Shown here in pieces: positions 7,701 through 21,903 of a stretch of DNA of 64,000 nt; positions within the stretch are counted from its first letter, which is position 1; each line of letters starts with the position of its first letter. The stretch is from Pseudomonas sp. NKUCC02_KPG. Lineage in GTDB: Bacteria; Pseudomonadota; Gammaproteobacteria; Pseudomonadales; Pseudomonadaceae. The stretch spans positions 1 to 64,000 of the forward strand of contig NZ_JAHKRC010000005.1 of NCBI RefSeq assembly GCF_019345465.1, given 5' to 3'. A program made the position numbers and the translations under genes. The notes beneath the pieces were generated by a model. It worked only from the letters and a program-made list of their open reading frames with translations, did no database searches and had not been told where the DNA came from.

Positions 7701-7909
7701 CCGCCGCTCCCTTTGAAGATGGCTAAATAGTAAAACGCCAGTACTGGCCATGGTTTAGCGCAAGTATAACTGGCTACAGGGCTTTTACAGACTGCAAAGC
7801 CGAATCATAAACACACTGTATAAAATATAAACAAACACTGGGCAGGGCCCGGGTGACGGGCTTTATGACCCGCAGCTCACCCTATAATTCACCTGACGCC
7901 AATAAAGAC

Positions 7910-8587
7910 TCAGGCCAGCGGCCCGTTAAGCAGTGGCACAAAGCGCACATTACCGATTACCCGTCGGGCAAAGCCGTGCTCTTCGCGTACGATCAACATC
8001 AACTGCTGGACCTCTCCCGCACCGACCGGGATCACCATGCGTCCACCGGGGGCCAGTTGGTCGAGCAATGCCTGAGGCACATCGGTCGCGACGGCCGTCA
8101 CGATGATGCCGTTGTAAGGCGCCAGCGCAGGCCAGCCTTCCCAGCCATCGCCCCAACGGAACACCAGGTTGCGCAGATTGAGTTCAAGCAATCGTTCCTT
8201 GGCCCGATCCTGCAGCACCTTGATGCGCTCGACCGAGAATATCCGTTCAACCAGCTGCGAGAGCACGGCGGTTTGATAACCCGATCCGGTGCCGATCTCC
8301 ATCACCTTGTCCAACGGCCCGTCCTCAAGCAGCAGCTCGCTCATGCGCGCCACCATGTAAGGCTGAGAGATGGTCTGGTTATTGCCGATGGGCAGCGCCG
8401 TGTCTTCGTATGCCCGGTGGGCCAAGGCTTCATCCACAAACAAATGACGTGGCGTGCGGCGAATGACCTCAAGCACGTCCTGGTTAACGATGCCCTCTTC
8501 ACGCAGGCGCTGGATCAGCCGCTCTCGTGTGCGCTCAGAGGTCATGCCAATGCCACGGTGCATCATGCCATCCTGCTCGCGCGCCAT
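7910..8587 (-). CDS. pcm: Protein-L-isoaspartate O-methyltransferase
   Basis: This SAM-dependent enzyme methylates isoaspartyl residues that form in ageing proteins, starting their repair. Family blocks visible are [19 protein letters not shown], the substrate segment [18 protein letters not shown] and the SAM-binding motif [18 protein letters not shown]. The start at 8587 overlaps the surE stop by one base (TGATG) and has GGAGGG upstream, giving 225 residues by coupled translation. An internal ATG at 8545 would give the 211-residue form annotated in other pseudomonads; both are plausible. Confidence 0.95.
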   Translation of the reverse strand: MAREQDGMMHRGIGMTSERTRERLIQRLREEGIVNQDVLEVIRRTPRHLFVDEALAHRAYEDTALPIGNNQTISQPYMVARMSELLLEDGPLDKVMEIGTGSGYQTAVLSQLVERIFSVERIKVLQDRAKERLLELNLRNLVFRWGDGWEGWPALAPYNGIIVTAVATDVPQALLDQLAPGGRMVIPVGAGEVQQLMLIVREEHGFARRVIGNVRFVPLLNGPLA

Positions 8588-9336
8588 CAGCCCATGCCCT
8601 CCAGCCAGTCATTCAGGCTTTTGAAACCATCCCCAAAGGTGCGATCCAGTTGCAGCGGCGTGATCGACACATACCCCTGCATCACGGCATGAAAGTCGGT
8701 GCCCGGACCGCCATCTTCGGCGTCACCTGCCGCGGCAATCCAGTAACCGGCCTTGCCTCGCGGATCAACCACCCGCACCGGCGCCGCAGCGCGTGCCCGA
8801 TGCCCGAGGCGGGTCAGTTGAATGCCGCGAATTTTCTCGAGCGGCAAGTTGGGAATATTCACATTGAGGACCGTACGCGGCGGCAAGTCCAGCGATGCGT
8901 GGGCTTCAAGCAGCTTGCGGGCAAAAAAAGCCGCAGTCGCCAAGTTGTCCACCTGGCGCGACACCAACGAAAAGGCAAAGGATGGACGATCCAGAAAACG
9001 CCCCTCAAGTGCCGCCGCTACAGTGCCGGAATACAACACGTCGTCACCCAGATTGGCACCCAGGTTGATACCTGACACCACCATGTCCGGTTGCGGCTCC
9101 AGCAAGCCGTTAAGGCCCAGGTGCACGCAGTCGGTGGGTGTGCCATTAATGCTGATAAAGCCATTGGCCAAGGTGTGTGGATGCAGGGGACGATCCAGGG
9201 TAAGCGAACTGCTCGCCCCGCTTTTGTCTTGATCCGGGGCAACCACCACGCACTCGGCGTAGTCGGCCAGCGCACCGTAGAGCGCAGTCAACCCCGGGGC
9301 TGTGACCCCATCATCGTTTGAAATCAGAATACGCAT
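8587..9336 (-). CDS. surE: 5'/3'-nucleotidase SurE
   Basis: A 249-residue metal-dependent phosphatase acting on nucleoside monophosphates, linked to stationary-phase survival. The N-terminal [10 protein letters not shown] supplies Asp8 and Asp9, Ser39 lies in DKSGASSS, and Asn91 in [14 protein letters not shown]; these are the four metal ligands of the family. The gene overlaps truD upstream by 13 bases and pcm downstream by one, so truD-surE-pcm are translationally linked. Confidence 0.97.
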   Translation of the reverse strand: MRILISNDDGVTAPGLTALYGALADYAECVVVAPDQDKSGASSSLTLDRPLHPHTLANGFISINGTPTDCVHLGLNGLLEPQPDMVVSGINLGANLGDDVLYSGTVAAALEGRFLDRPSFAFSLVSRQVDNLATAAFFARKLLEAHASLDLPPRTVLNVNIPNLPLEKIRGIQLTRLGHRARAAAPVRVVDPRGKAGYWIAAAGDAEDGGPGTDFHAVMQGYVSITPLQLDRTFGDGFKSLNDWLEGMG

Positions 9337-10382
9337 AGGCTATCCGCTTGATCCAAAGGCACCAGATCAACAAGCTCGCGCACCAGAACAGTGGCGAAGC
9401 ATCCGGCCGGCAGAACAAATTCCAGTTGCAGAATGTCAGGCTGCGGATAATGCCACGTCAATCGTCCAATGGGCAGTCGCAGGATACGTCGCTCATGGCT
9501 CATGCCTGCGCGAACCAGCCAGTCACGCAATTGGGCTTCACGCTCTGCAATCGACTGCTCCAGCGCATGGGTCACGCCGGTGGTCGGTGACTCACCCTCG
9601 CCCCACTGGGGGCCGGTGGGGTGCAGATCGAGAATAGCCAGCCGCGGATCGCTGCATTCAGCCTCGCCTGCCGGGAAAAAACTGCGACTGTCGGTAAAGG
9701 CCAGCAAATCGCCGACCTGTGCCCGCTGCCAGCTACCATCCGCCACCCGTGCGGCCAGCACCTGATTGAACAGATAGCTGCGGGCAGTGGATAACAGACG
9801 CGAGCGAACGTTGCGCTGCTCGGGCAAGGCCTTGCGCGCAGCATAGTCACGCGCCTCGCCCACATTGCCACCCTGCCAGCCGAAACGCTGGGTGCCGAAA
9901 TAGTTCGGCACACCCTGTTTGGCGATCAGTTCAAGGCGTTGCTGCAGCGCGTCCTTGTCCCCGGCCAGTTGCGTCAGGCGCAGTGTGAATCCGTTGGCCG
10001 CATGGGCACCACGCTGCAATTTACGTTTGTGGCGTGAGGTCTTGAGAATTTTCAGGGTGTCGTTTTCAGCGCCCGACAAGTCAGGGTCTGCCTTGCCCGG
10101 CAGCTGCACGCTGAACCATTGGCGAGTTAACGCCTGGCGGTCCTTGAGGCCCGCGTAACTGACCGTGCGCAAAGGCACGCCCGCCGCCTTGGCAATGCGA
10201 CGCGCTGCTTCTTCGGTATTCAGGCCACGCTTTTCAACCCACAACCACAGGTGCTCGCCGTCCCCGGACAGCGGTATATCAAGCACCTCGTCGACTTGAA
10301 AGTCTTCAGCCGTCGCTTTGAGCACGGCACTGCCCAATGCCTCGCCGTAGGCCCGAGGGCCGAGCAGATCCGACTCGTTCAT
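9324..10382 (-). CDS. truD: tRNA pseudouridine(13) synthase TruD
   Basis: A 352-residue enzyme that isomerises U13 of tRNA(Glu) to pseudouridine. The TruD signature [17 protein letters not shown] places the catalytic Asp at residue 81. Other conserved segments are NYFGTQRFG near residue 160 and [13 protein letters not shown] near 205. It overlaps ispF by four bases and surE by 13, in the order ispF-truD-surE-pcm known from many proteobacteria. Confidence 0.97.
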   Translation of the reverse strand: MNESDLLGPRAYGEALGSAVLKATAEDFQVDEVLDIPLSGDGEHLWLWVEKRGLNTEEAARRIAKAAGVPLRTVSYAGLKDRQALTRQWFSVQLPGKADPDLSGAENDTLKILKTSRHKRKLQRGAHAANGFTLRLTQLAGDKDALQQRLELIAKQGVPNYFGTQRFGWQGGNVGEARDYAARKALPEQRNVRSRLLSTARSYLFNQVLAARVADGSWQRAQVGDLLAFTDSRSFFPAGEAECSDPRLAILDLHPTGPQWGEGESPTTGVTHALEQSIAEREAQLRDWLVRAGMSHERRILRLPIGRLTWHYPQPDILQLEFVLPAGCFATVLVRELVDLVPLDQADSLCVF

Positions 10383-10852
10383 GAGCGAACCAACAACGCA
10401 ATGGAATGCACCGCAATACCTTCTTCACGACCCACGAAGCCAAGCTTTTCGGTGGTCGTGGCCTTTACGTTTACCTGGTCCAAGTCAACCTCTAGATCCG
10501 CGGCAATCAGCGCACGCATCGTTTCAATATGCGGCGCCATTTTTGGCGCCTGGGCAATGATGGTGTTGTCGACATTGCCGACTTTCCAGCCCTTGGCATG
10601 GATCAGACCCACGACATGACGCAGCAGGACACGACTGTCAGCGCCCTTGAAGGTCGGATCGGTGTCCGGGAAATGTTTGCCTATATCGCCAAGCGCCGCA
10701 GCCCCCAGCAAGGCATCGCTGAGGGCATGCAAAAGCACATCGCCATCAGAATGGGCCAGCAGCCCGAATTTGTGGGAGATCCGCACGCCGCCCAACGTAA
10801 TGAAATCGCCTTCAGCGAAACAGTGCACATCATAGCCGTGGCCAATACGCAT
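10379..10852 (-). CDS. ispF: 2-C-methyl-D-erythritol 2,4-cyclodiphosphate synthase
   Basis: A 157-residue enzyme of the non-mevalonate isoprenoid pathway that cyclises CDP-methylerythritol phosphate. The zinc site is formed by Asp8 and His10 (GYDVH) and His42 ([11 protein letters not shown]); [15 protein letters not shown] near the C-terminus is also typical. Its start codon directly follows the T-run of a terminator hairpin, so the likely ribosome site (GGGGCG) lies within the hairpin's 3' arm. That arrangement could reduce its translation when the hairpin forms. ispD, an earlier enzyme of the same pathway, is about 3 kb upstream. Confidence 0.97.
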   Translation of the reverse strand: MRIGHGYDVHCFAEGDFITLGGVRISHKFGLLAHSDGDVLLHALSDALLGAAALGDIGKHFPDTDPTFKGADSRVLLRHVVGLIHAKGWKVGNVDNTIIAQAPKMAPHIETMRALIAADLEVDLDQVNVKATTTEKLGFVGREEGIAVHSIALLVRS

Positions 10853-10881
10853 AAAAAAACGCCCCGATTAAGTCAGGGCGT
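10853..10881 (-). terminator. Terminator-like hairpin between fghA and ispF
   Basis: Arms ACGCCC (10859-10864) and GGGCGT (10876-10881) are followed on the minus strand by seven T's (10853-10859) that run straight into the ispF ATG. It would end fghA transcription, and any read-through or internal start must supply ispF mRNA. Confidence 0.75.
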
Positions 10882-10914
10882 GATTCTACCTACTTTGACC
10901 AACATTGGGCGCTA

Positions 10915-11757
10915 TTAGCTCAGTGCATTGGCGTGATGACGCAAGTGGTCATCGATGAAACTTGCGATGAAGAAATAGCTATGGTCGTAGCCTGGCTGCA
11001 GTCGCAGGGTCAGCGGGTAGTCGGCCAGTTTGGCAGCCTGCTGCAGCACCTCAGGCTTGAGCTGGACAGCCAGGAAGTCATCCCGATCACCCTGATCAAC
11101 CAGCAGCGGCAGTTTTTCGCGCGTTTCGCCAATCAACACGCTGGCATCCCACTCACGCCAGCGAGCACGTTCCTCGCCCAAATAGTTGGAGAACGCCTTT
11201 TGCCCCCATGGGCAGTCCATCGGATTACTGATCGGCGCGAAGGCTGACACCGACTGATAGCGTCCTGGATTGCGCAATGCACAAACCAATGCCCCGTGCC
11301 CGCCCATCGAGTGCCCGCTGATACCGCGCTTTTGCGAAGCGGGAAAATGCGCTTCGACCAAAGCCGGCAACTCCTGCACTACATAATCGTGCATCCGATA
11401 ATGCTGCGCCCAAGGCTCTTGCGTAGCGTTCAGGTAAAAACCTGCACCCAATCCAAAGTCCCAGGCGCCCTGCGGGTCATCCGGCACACCTTCGCCACGG
11501 GGGCTGGTGTCCGGCGCCACGATGATCAGCCCCAACTCGGCGGCCATTTTCATTGCACCTGCCTTGTGCATGAAATTCTCGTCGGTACAGGTCAAGCCAG
11601 ACAGCCAGTAGAGCACCGGCAACTTTGCCCCCTGCTCCGCCTGCGGCGGCAAGTACACGGCGAATACCATGTCGCAGCCCAGCACTTCAGAACGATGCTT
11701 GTAACGCTTGTGCCAACCGCCGAAGCTTTTTTGGCAGGAGATATTTTCCAGTGTCAT
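10915..11757 (-). CDS. fghA: S-formylglutathione hydrolase
   Basis: A 280-residue alpha/beta-hydrolase (esterase D family) that hydrolyses S-formylglutathione to formate and glutathione, the second step of formaldehyde detoxification. The nucleophile is Ser150 in GHSMGGHGA, the charge-relay Asp lies in DQGDRDDFL (residues 221-229), and His259 is in GYDHSYFF. The early segment LSGLTCTDENF is also characteristic. I chose the ATG at 11757, with GGAG six bases upstream; a longer frame to 11814 reads into a REP palindrome. It lies downstream of adhC on the same strand, but the two are separated by that REP. Confidence 0.96.
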   Translation of the reverse strand: MTLENISCQKSFGGWHKRYKHRSEVLGCDMVFAVYLPPQAEQGAKLPVLYWLSGLTCTDENFMHKAGAMKMAAELGLIIVAPDTSPRGEGVPDDPQGAWDFGLGAGFYLNATQEPWAQHYRMHDYVVQELPALVEAHFPASQKRGISGHSMGGHGALVCALRNPGRYQSVSAFAPISNPMDCPWGQKAFSNYLGEERARWREWDASVLIGETREKLPLLVDQGDRDDFLAVQLKPEVLQQAAKLADYPLTLRLQPGYDHSYFFIASFIDDHLRHHANALS

Positions 11758-11791
11758 GGGCAACTCCAGACCGCAAGCAAAACACCCCACC

Positions 11792-11815
11792 TGTGGGAGC
11801 AAGCCCGCTCCCACA
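11792..11815. repeat. REP palindrome (GGGAGC type)
   Basis: Nine-base arms TGTGGGAGC (11792-11800) and GCTCCCACA (11807-11815) enclose AAGCCC. It lies between adhC and fghA. The same family occurs at 20678-20760, 45485-45569 and 61191-61223. Confidence 0.85.
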
Positions 11816-11849
11816 CGTGTTTAGCAGTGTTTAGACTTACCGCTGTTAA

Positions 11850-13070
<1,221 letters not shown>

Positions 13071-13976
13071 GTGAATGAAAACCGCTGGGAAGGTATCGAT
13101 GAGTTTGTCGCCGTGGCCGAGTGCGGCCAATTTACGGCGGCGGCCGAGCGCCTTGGCGTCTCGTCATCCCATATCAGTCGCCAGGTCGCGCGCCTCGAAG
13201 AGCGTCTGCAGACCCGTCTGTTTTATCGCAGTACCCGCAAGGTAACGCTGACAGAGGCAGGGCAAACTTTTTTGCAGCATTGCCAGCGCCTGCAGGACGG
13301 ACGTGAAGAAGCACTGCGAGCGGTAGGAGATCTGGCCAGCGAGCCCAAGGGCATGTTGCGCATGACCTGCGCGGTGGCCTATGGCGAACGATTTATCGTG
13401 CCATTGGTGACGCGCTTCATGGGGCTGTATCCGCAGTTGCGGGTCGACATAGAACTCAGCAATCGACCACTGGACCTGGTACATGAAAGCCTGGACCTGG
13501 CGATTCGACTGGGACGCTTGCAGGACTCAAGGCTGGTGGCCACGCGGCTCGCACCCAGGCGCATGTATGTCTGCGCGTCACCTTCCTACCTGGAACATTA
13601 TGGCCGCCCCCACAGCCTGTCAGAGCTGAGCCGACATAACTGTCTGATTGGTAGCTCGGATCTATGGCAATTGCAGCAGGACGGGCGTGAGTTTTCGCAA
13701 CGGGTGCAGGGGAATTGGCGCTGCAATAGTGGGCAAGCGGTATTGGATGCGGCACTTCAAGGTGTAGGGCTTTGTCAACTGCCGGACTATTACGTATTGG
13801 AGCACTTGAAGACAGGGGCCCTGGTGTCTTTGCTCGACACTCACCAGCCGCCAAACACTGCTGTCTGGGCGCTTTATCCGCAACAGCGGCACTTGTCGCC
13901 CAAGGTCAGAAAGCTGGTGGATTACCTGAAGGAAGGTCTGGCCAAGCGGGAGGAGTATCTGACGCTATCTCTGTAG
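13071..13976 (+). CDS. LysR-family transcriptional regulator
   Basis: A 301-residue regulator with an N-terminal winged helix (about residues 8-65: IDEFVAVAECGQFTAAAERLGVSSSHISRQVARLEERL) and a C-terminal effector-binding domain. The sequence is of the CrgA-like LysR group common in proteobacteria. Translation starts at a GTG with AGGGA upstream. It is divergent from adhC by 108 bp, so it may control the formaldehyde genes or itself. It converges with ispD, leaving only 24 bases between stop codons. The inducer is unknown. Confidence 0.93.
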   Translation: MNENRWEGIDEFVAVAECGQFTAAAERLGVSSSHISRQVARLEERLQTRLFYRSTRKVTLTEAGQTFLQHCQRLQDGREEALRAVGDLASEPKGMLRMTCAVAYGERFIVPLVTRFMGLYPQLRVDIELSNRPLDLVHESLDLAIRLGRLQDSRLVATRLAPRRMYVCASPSYLEHYGRPHSLSELSRHNCLIGSSDLWQLQQDGREFSQRVQGNWRCNSGQAVLDAALQGVGLCQLPDYYVLEHLKTGALVSLLDTHQPPNTAVWALYPQQRHLSPKVRKLVDYLKEGLAKREEYLTLSL

Positions 13977-14000
13977 CAGCTGCCGAAGGTTTGTGTTTAC

Positions 14001-14705
14001 TCAACGGTTAACCCAACGCAAACGCAACCACTCAAGGTCTTCCGGGCGAGTGACCTTGATATTGTCCCCACGCCCTTCGATCAGTCGCGGGGCCAGGCCG
14101 GCCCACTCCATTGCCGAAGATTCATCCGTGATGGTCGCATCGGCTACAAGGCTGTCCGCCAGAGCGCGATGCAATGGCCCCAGGCGAAACATCTGCGGTG
14201 TATAGGCTTGCCAGATCAAACTGCGATCAACGGTTTCAACCACACGACCTTTTTTGTCCACTCGCTTGAGTGTGTCCCGCGCAGGAACAGCCAGCAAACC
14301 ACCCACCGGGTCGTCAGCCAACTCACCCAGCAGCTTGTCCAGGTCTTCACGGGACAGGTTTGGACGTGCCGCATCGTGGACCAATACCCAGTCGTCATCC
14401 GCCGCACCTTGCGCATGCAGGTACAGTAACGCGTTGAGTACGGAGTCCGCCCGTTCCCGCCCGCCGTCCACCCGCACAACCCGCGGATCAGAAGCACACG
14501 GCAATGACGGCCAGAAGGGATCATCAAAAGCAACGCTGACCACCAGCCCCTTGAGGCCTGGATGATCGAGAAAACAGCTGATGCTGTGTTCGAGAATACT
14601 GCGCCCGCCCAATTGCAAATATTGCTTGGGACGGTCCGCGGCCATACGGGCACCCACGCCCGCGGCAGGAATCACGGCCCAAAAGGCCGGTGATGAATGA
14701 CTCAT
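14001..14705 (-). CDS. ispD: 2-C-methyl-D-erythritol 4-phosphate cytidylyltransferase
   Basis: A 234-residue enzyme that joins CTP to methylerythritol phosphate in isoprenoid synthesis. The N-terminal nucleotide-binding motif AVIPAAGVGARM-(8)-KQYLQLGG and the segment VHDAARPNLS are typical of IspD. It overlaps the ftsB stop by four bases, so it is probably translated together with ftsB. The next pathway gene present here, ispF, lies further along the same strand. Confidence 0.97.
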   Translation of the reverse strand: MSHSSPAFWAVIPAAGVGARMAADRPKQYLQLGGRSILEHSISCFLDHPGLKGLVVSVAFDDPFWPSLPCASDPRVVRVDGGRERADSVLNALLYLHAQGAADDDWVLVHDAARPNLSREDLDKLLGELADDPVGGLLAVPARDTLKRVDKKGRVVETVDRSLIWQAYTPQMFRLGPLHRALADSLVADATITDESSAMEWAGLAPRLIEGRGDNIKVTRPEDLEWLRLRWVNR

Positions 14706-14980
14706 TGGGCCAACTGATAGAGGGTTTCACCCTCCTTGATCATGCCCAACTCATGGCGAGCGCGCTCTTCAACGGTCTCCATGCCTTTTTTAAGCTCCAG
14801 CACTTCCGCATCCAGCACGCGGTTACGCTCCAGCAAAATTTCGTTTTCAGCACGCTGATCGGCGATTTGCTGAGTCAGGTCGGTAACCTGCGCCAAACTG
14901 CCATTCCCCACCCACAGGCGATACTGTAGGCCAGCCAGCAGCAAGAGCAGGACGAGAAACAACCAATAGGGACTGCGCAT
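14702..14980 (-). CDS. ftsB: Cell division protein FtsB
   Basis: A 92-residue single-pass inner-membrane divisome protein. A transmembrane helix covers about residues 5-20 (YWLFLVLLLLLAGLQYRLW), followed by a periplasmic coiled coil to about residue 70 and the conserved tail ERARHELGMIKEGET. It works with FtsL and FtsQ to activate septal peptidoglycan synthesis. It lies between eno and ispD, its usual setting in Pseudomonas and enterics. Confidence 0.95.
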   Translation of the reverse strand: MRSPYWLFLVLLLLLAGLQYRLWVGNGSLAQVTDLTQQIADQRAENEILLERNRVLDAEVLELKKGMETVEERARHELGMIKEGETLYQLAQ

Positions 14981-15042
14981 CGAATATCAGGTATCCAGTA
15001 AAAAGACAGCCATGCCGACAAACGTAAACATCGAATAGTACA

Positions 15043-15063
15043 AAGCCTGGAAGAACCAGGCTT
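15043..15063 (-). terminator. Hairpin after eno, possible terminator
   Basis: Arms AAGCCTGG (15043-15050) and CCAGGCTT (15056-15063) form a strong stem, but only TTTG follows on the minus strand. It lies between eno and ftsB, so it may partly end eno transcription. Confidence 0.55.
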
Positions 15064-15148
15064 GTATACAGAAGCATCAGATTAGTGTCAAAAGACCCGC
15101 ATTGACGAGCTTTTCAACACAATCTGCTGACTTTTTACGATTCAGTAC

Positions 15149-16573
<1,425 letters not shown>

Positions 16574-16591
16574 TTACCGGAGAAACGAGGT

Positions 16592-19095
<2,504 letters not shown>

Positions 19096-19275
19096 TTAAA
19101 GCGGTCAGAGCCGCCGGGGAAAGCGAAGGAAGGCCGAAGCCCCCAATCACCAGCATTAGTCACAGTGCACCTTTCGAAAAACTGCTGCGTTGAAACAGAC
19201 CGACGTAAATCATCGGTTCGATGCAAGCCACACATTTTTTTAAAATCGCCCAGCAAAGACTGCTTGGTAATCGGC

Positions 19276-19308
19276 AACTTCTGTAATTCCGGTGAATCCA
19301 CAGAAGTT
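19276..19308. promoter_or_regulatory. Inverted repeat between tilS and pyrG
   Basis: Perfect 9-bp arms AACTTCTGT (19276-19284) and ACAGAAGTT (19300-19308) are separated by 15 bases. No T-run follows in either direction, so this is not an obvious terminator. It lies about 200 bases upstream of pyrG and could be an operator or a hairpin in the pyrG leader. The rest of the 19075-19346 gap shows no gene. Confidence 0.4.
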
Positions 19309-19346
19309 GTATCAAGAAGGGAGCGTAGTCTACCGGAAACCCCCTT

Positions 19347-20663
19347 TCAGCTCAAACCTTGATCGCTCGAAGTTGGCAGCCACTGTAATTGCCAGCGTCC
19401 ACAGGGGCTGGAGTCCAGTCCATTGAGGTTTGCCACGGCCAATAACTGCTCATTGCGGTACAGAAGCGGCAATCTGCCACGGGCAAACAACGGAACACCC
19501 CGCTCGTTGAACAACCGCTTCAGATCACGGTGACCGCGCTGTTCCAGCGCCATCACTTCGCCCCCTTGACGATAGCTCACTTGCAAGGGGCCATCGGCCG
19601 TCGTCCCGACAAAGCGCACCTGACCATTACCCGGCAGGGTCAGCGCCTGGTCGGGTTGCGTCCACAATCCTGGCACAGCGGGCGGGAGCAACCAGTCACC
19701 GGACAACCACCAGATGCGGCCGCCAGCGCGATGCAGCTCACCGCCGGCGAGTTTCCAGAGCGGTTGGGCACCCTCACGGGCGTCACGCAGGGCATTCCAC
19801 CCAGCCCAGTGATCGGTATCAGGCAATGGGGTGAATGCTGCCAGCCAGTGACGCAATGCGTTGCGCTGACGTGCAGGCGACAGACGGACGATGGGCGCAA
19901 GCGCCAGCGAGGGCACCCCGAGCCAGGCAAATTCGGTGTCTGTACCCGCATCGCGAAGATCCTGTTGCGCCAACTCATCAAGCAGGCCTTGAGCCTCGGC
20001 ACAATGGGCTGCACTGCGGGCCAGGCTGGCAGCCGCCTGTGGCCATCGCCGTGCGAGGACTGGAAACACTTCATGGCGCAAATAATTACGGGAAAAATCT
20101 GTTTGGGCGTTGGACGGGTCTTCGATCCAGCCCAGTCCCTGCTCAAGGGCGCAAGCCTCAAGCTGAGCGCGAGAAACGTCCAGCAAAGGCCGGCACAGGT
20201 GCCCTGCCCCCAAACGTCGTTGACGAGGCATGGCCGCCAACCCGTTGACCCCTGCCCCTCTCAGCAGGCGAAACAGCAGGGTTTCAGCCTGATCGTCACG
20301 GTGCTGCCCGACCAGCAGCACCTCTTCAACACCCGTCAGCGCAGCAAACGCCTGATAGCGCGCATCCCGCGCCGCACGCTCGACACTTGCGCCTGCCTGC
20401 ACCTGCACGCGAATCACCTGCAACGGCACGCTCAACCGGTCACACAGCGCCTGACAATGATCCGGCCACGCATCAGCCGCCGCCTGCAGGCCATGATGAA
20501 CATGGACAGCGGTAATGGGCGGTAATGGGTGGGTCTGGCGCAATTGAACGAGAAGGTGAAGCAGCACAGTCGAATCGAGACCGCCGGAGAGCGCGACATG
20601 CCAGGCCTTGGCGTTGCGCCAGGGGCTGAGGGCTTGCAGCAGCGGAATCGATAGACTGGGCAT
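19347..20663 (-). CDS. tilS: tRNA(Ile)-lysidine synthetase
   Basis: A 438-residue ATP-dependent enzyme that converts C34 of the minor tRNA(Ile) to lysidine, so that it reads AUA. The PP-loop SGGLDS lies at residues 26-31 and is followed by HVHHGLQ and GQHRDDQAETLLFRLLRGAG. The substrate-binding and C-terminal TilS domains follow. It lies between accA and pyrG on the same strand. A REP palindrome separates it from accA. Confidence 0.96.
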   Translation of the reverse strand: MPSLSIPLLQALSPWRNAKAWHVALSGGLDSTVLLHLLVQLRQTHPLPPITAVHVHHGLQAAADAWPDHCQALCDRLSVPLQVIRVQVQAGASVERAARDARYQAFAALTGVEEVLLVGQHRDDQAETLLFRLLRGAGVNGLAAMPRQRRLGAGHLCRPLLDVSRAQLEACALEQGLGWIEDPSNAQTDFSRNYLRHEVFPVLARRWPQAAASLARSAAHCAEAQGLLDELAQQDLRDAGTDTEFAWLGVPSLALAPIVRLSPARQRNALRHWLAAFTPLPDTDHWAGWNALRDAREGAQPLWKLAGGELHRAGGRIWWLSGDWLLPPAVPGLWTQPDQALTLPGNGQVRFVGTTADGPLQVSYRQGGEVMALEQRGHRDLKRLFNERGVPLFARGRLPLLYRNEQLLAVANLNGLDSSPCGRWQLQWLPTSSDQGLS

Positions 20664-20677
20664 TACGCAATCCTGTA

Positions 20678-20760
20678 GGAGCGGGCTTGCTCGCGATGCT
20701 GACTACTCGATCTTTGAGCCAAACCGCGCAGATGCCATCGCGGGCAAGCCCGCTCCCACA
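20678..20760. repeat. Inverted REP pair (GGGAGC/GGAGCGGGC type)
   Basis: The arms GGAGCGGGCTTGCTCGCGAT (from 20678) and its inverted copy (ending near 20757) are nearly complementary, with about 38 bases between them. The pair fills the gap between accA and tilS. Confidence 0.85.
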
Positions 20761-20771
20761 CTAAATCCGAA

Positions 20772-21719
20772 TCAGAGACCGTAGCTCATCAGACGATCGT
20801 AACGACGCTTGAGCAGTGTTTCGTGATCCAGCTTGTTCAGCATGTCCAGCTGGGAAATCAGGTCGGCACGAATGCTGGCAGACGCAGCAGCCGGGTCACG
20901 GTGTGCGCCACCCAATGGCTCGCCAATCACCTTGTCCACGATACCCAGGCCTTTGAGGCGCTCGGCGGTTATGCCCATGGCCTCAGCGGCGTCCGGTGCT
21001 TTTTCTGCGGTTTTCCACAGAATCGATGCGCAACCTTCCGGCGAGATCACCGCGTAGGTCGAGTACTGCAGCATGTTCAACTGGTCGCAAACGCCAATCG
21101 CCAAGGCACCGCCCGAACCGCCTTCGCCGATAACGGTGGCGATGATCGGGGTTTTCAGGCGCGACATGACACGCAGGTTCCAGGCAATGGCCTCGCTCTG
21201 GTTACGCTCTTCAGCGTCGATGCCAGGGTAAGCACCCGGCGTGTCGATGAAGGTCAGGATCGGCATTTTGAAACGCTCGGCCATTTCCATCAAACGGCAG
21301 GCCTTGCGATAGCCTTCAGGACGCGGCATACCGAAGTTGCGGCGTACCTTTTCACGGACTTCACGGCCTTTCTGGTGACCAATCACCATCACTGGCTGAT
21401 CGTCCAGGCGGGCAATACCGCCAACGATGGCCGCATCATCCGAGAAATGACGGTCGCCATGCAGCTCATCGAACTCGGTGAAGATGTGATCGATGTAGTC
21501 CAGTGTGTATGGACGACGCGGGTGACGGGCCAAACGGGCAATCTGCCAGCTGGTCAGCTTGCCGAAAATATCTTCAGTCAGCGTTTTGCTTTTGTCTTGC
21601 AGACGAGAGATTTCATCACTGATATTCAGCGAATTGTCATTACCAACCAAGCGCAACTCTTCGATTTTGGCTTGCAGGTCAGCAATCGGCTGTTCGAAAT
21701 CAAGAAAATTCGGGTTCAT
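20772..21719 (-). CDS. accA: Acetyl-CoA carboxylase carboxyltransferase subunit alpha
   Basis: A 315-residue subunit of the carboxyltransferase that makes malonyl-CoA for fatty-acid synthesis, working with AccD. It opens [22 protein letters not shown], and the core blocks [39 protein letters not shown] and [13 protein letters not shown] are all present. The start at 21719 follows the family; an in-frame ATG lies two codons earlier. It is the next gene after dnaE on the strand. Confidence 0.98.
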   Translation of the reverse strand: MNPNFLDFEQPIADLQAKIEELRLVGNDNSLNISDEISRLQDKSKTLTEDIFGKLTSWQIARLARHPRRPYTLDYIDHIFTEFDELHGDRHFSDDAAIVGGIARLDDQPVMVIGHQKGREVREKVRRNFGMPRPEGYRKACRLMEMAERFKMPILTFIDTPGAYPGIDAEERNQSEAIAWNLRVMSRLKTPIIATVIGEGGSGGALAIGVCDQLNMLQYSTYAVISPEGCASILWKTAEKAPDAAEAMGITAERLKGLGIVDKVIGEPLGGAHRDPAAASASIRADLISQLDMLNKLDHETLLKRRYDRLMSYGL

Positions 21720-21874
21720 AAGCATCCGTCTTGGGTCGGCGGCAAAGCATGCCAGAAGGTCTGAAACCCAGCATTTACTGGCGTTTCGAACCGAGCTGGG
21801 GCAGCCGGTTGATCTGTATCGCGCCTACCTTAAGGGACAGGCGCTCTCAGGTCGAGATTAAAAATTCAGGTCGA

Positions 21875-21902
21875 GGTCAGGGCGCAGCTGTAGCCCCTGA
21901 CC
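21875..21902 (-). terminator. Hairpin after dnaE, weak terminator
   Basis: Arms GGTCAGGG (21875-21882) and CCCTGACC (21895-21902) lie immediately after the dnaE stop. The T-rich stretch on the minus strand is 20 or more bases away, so termination here is uncertain and accA may be partly co-transcribed. Confidence 0.5.
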
Positions 21903-21903
21903 G

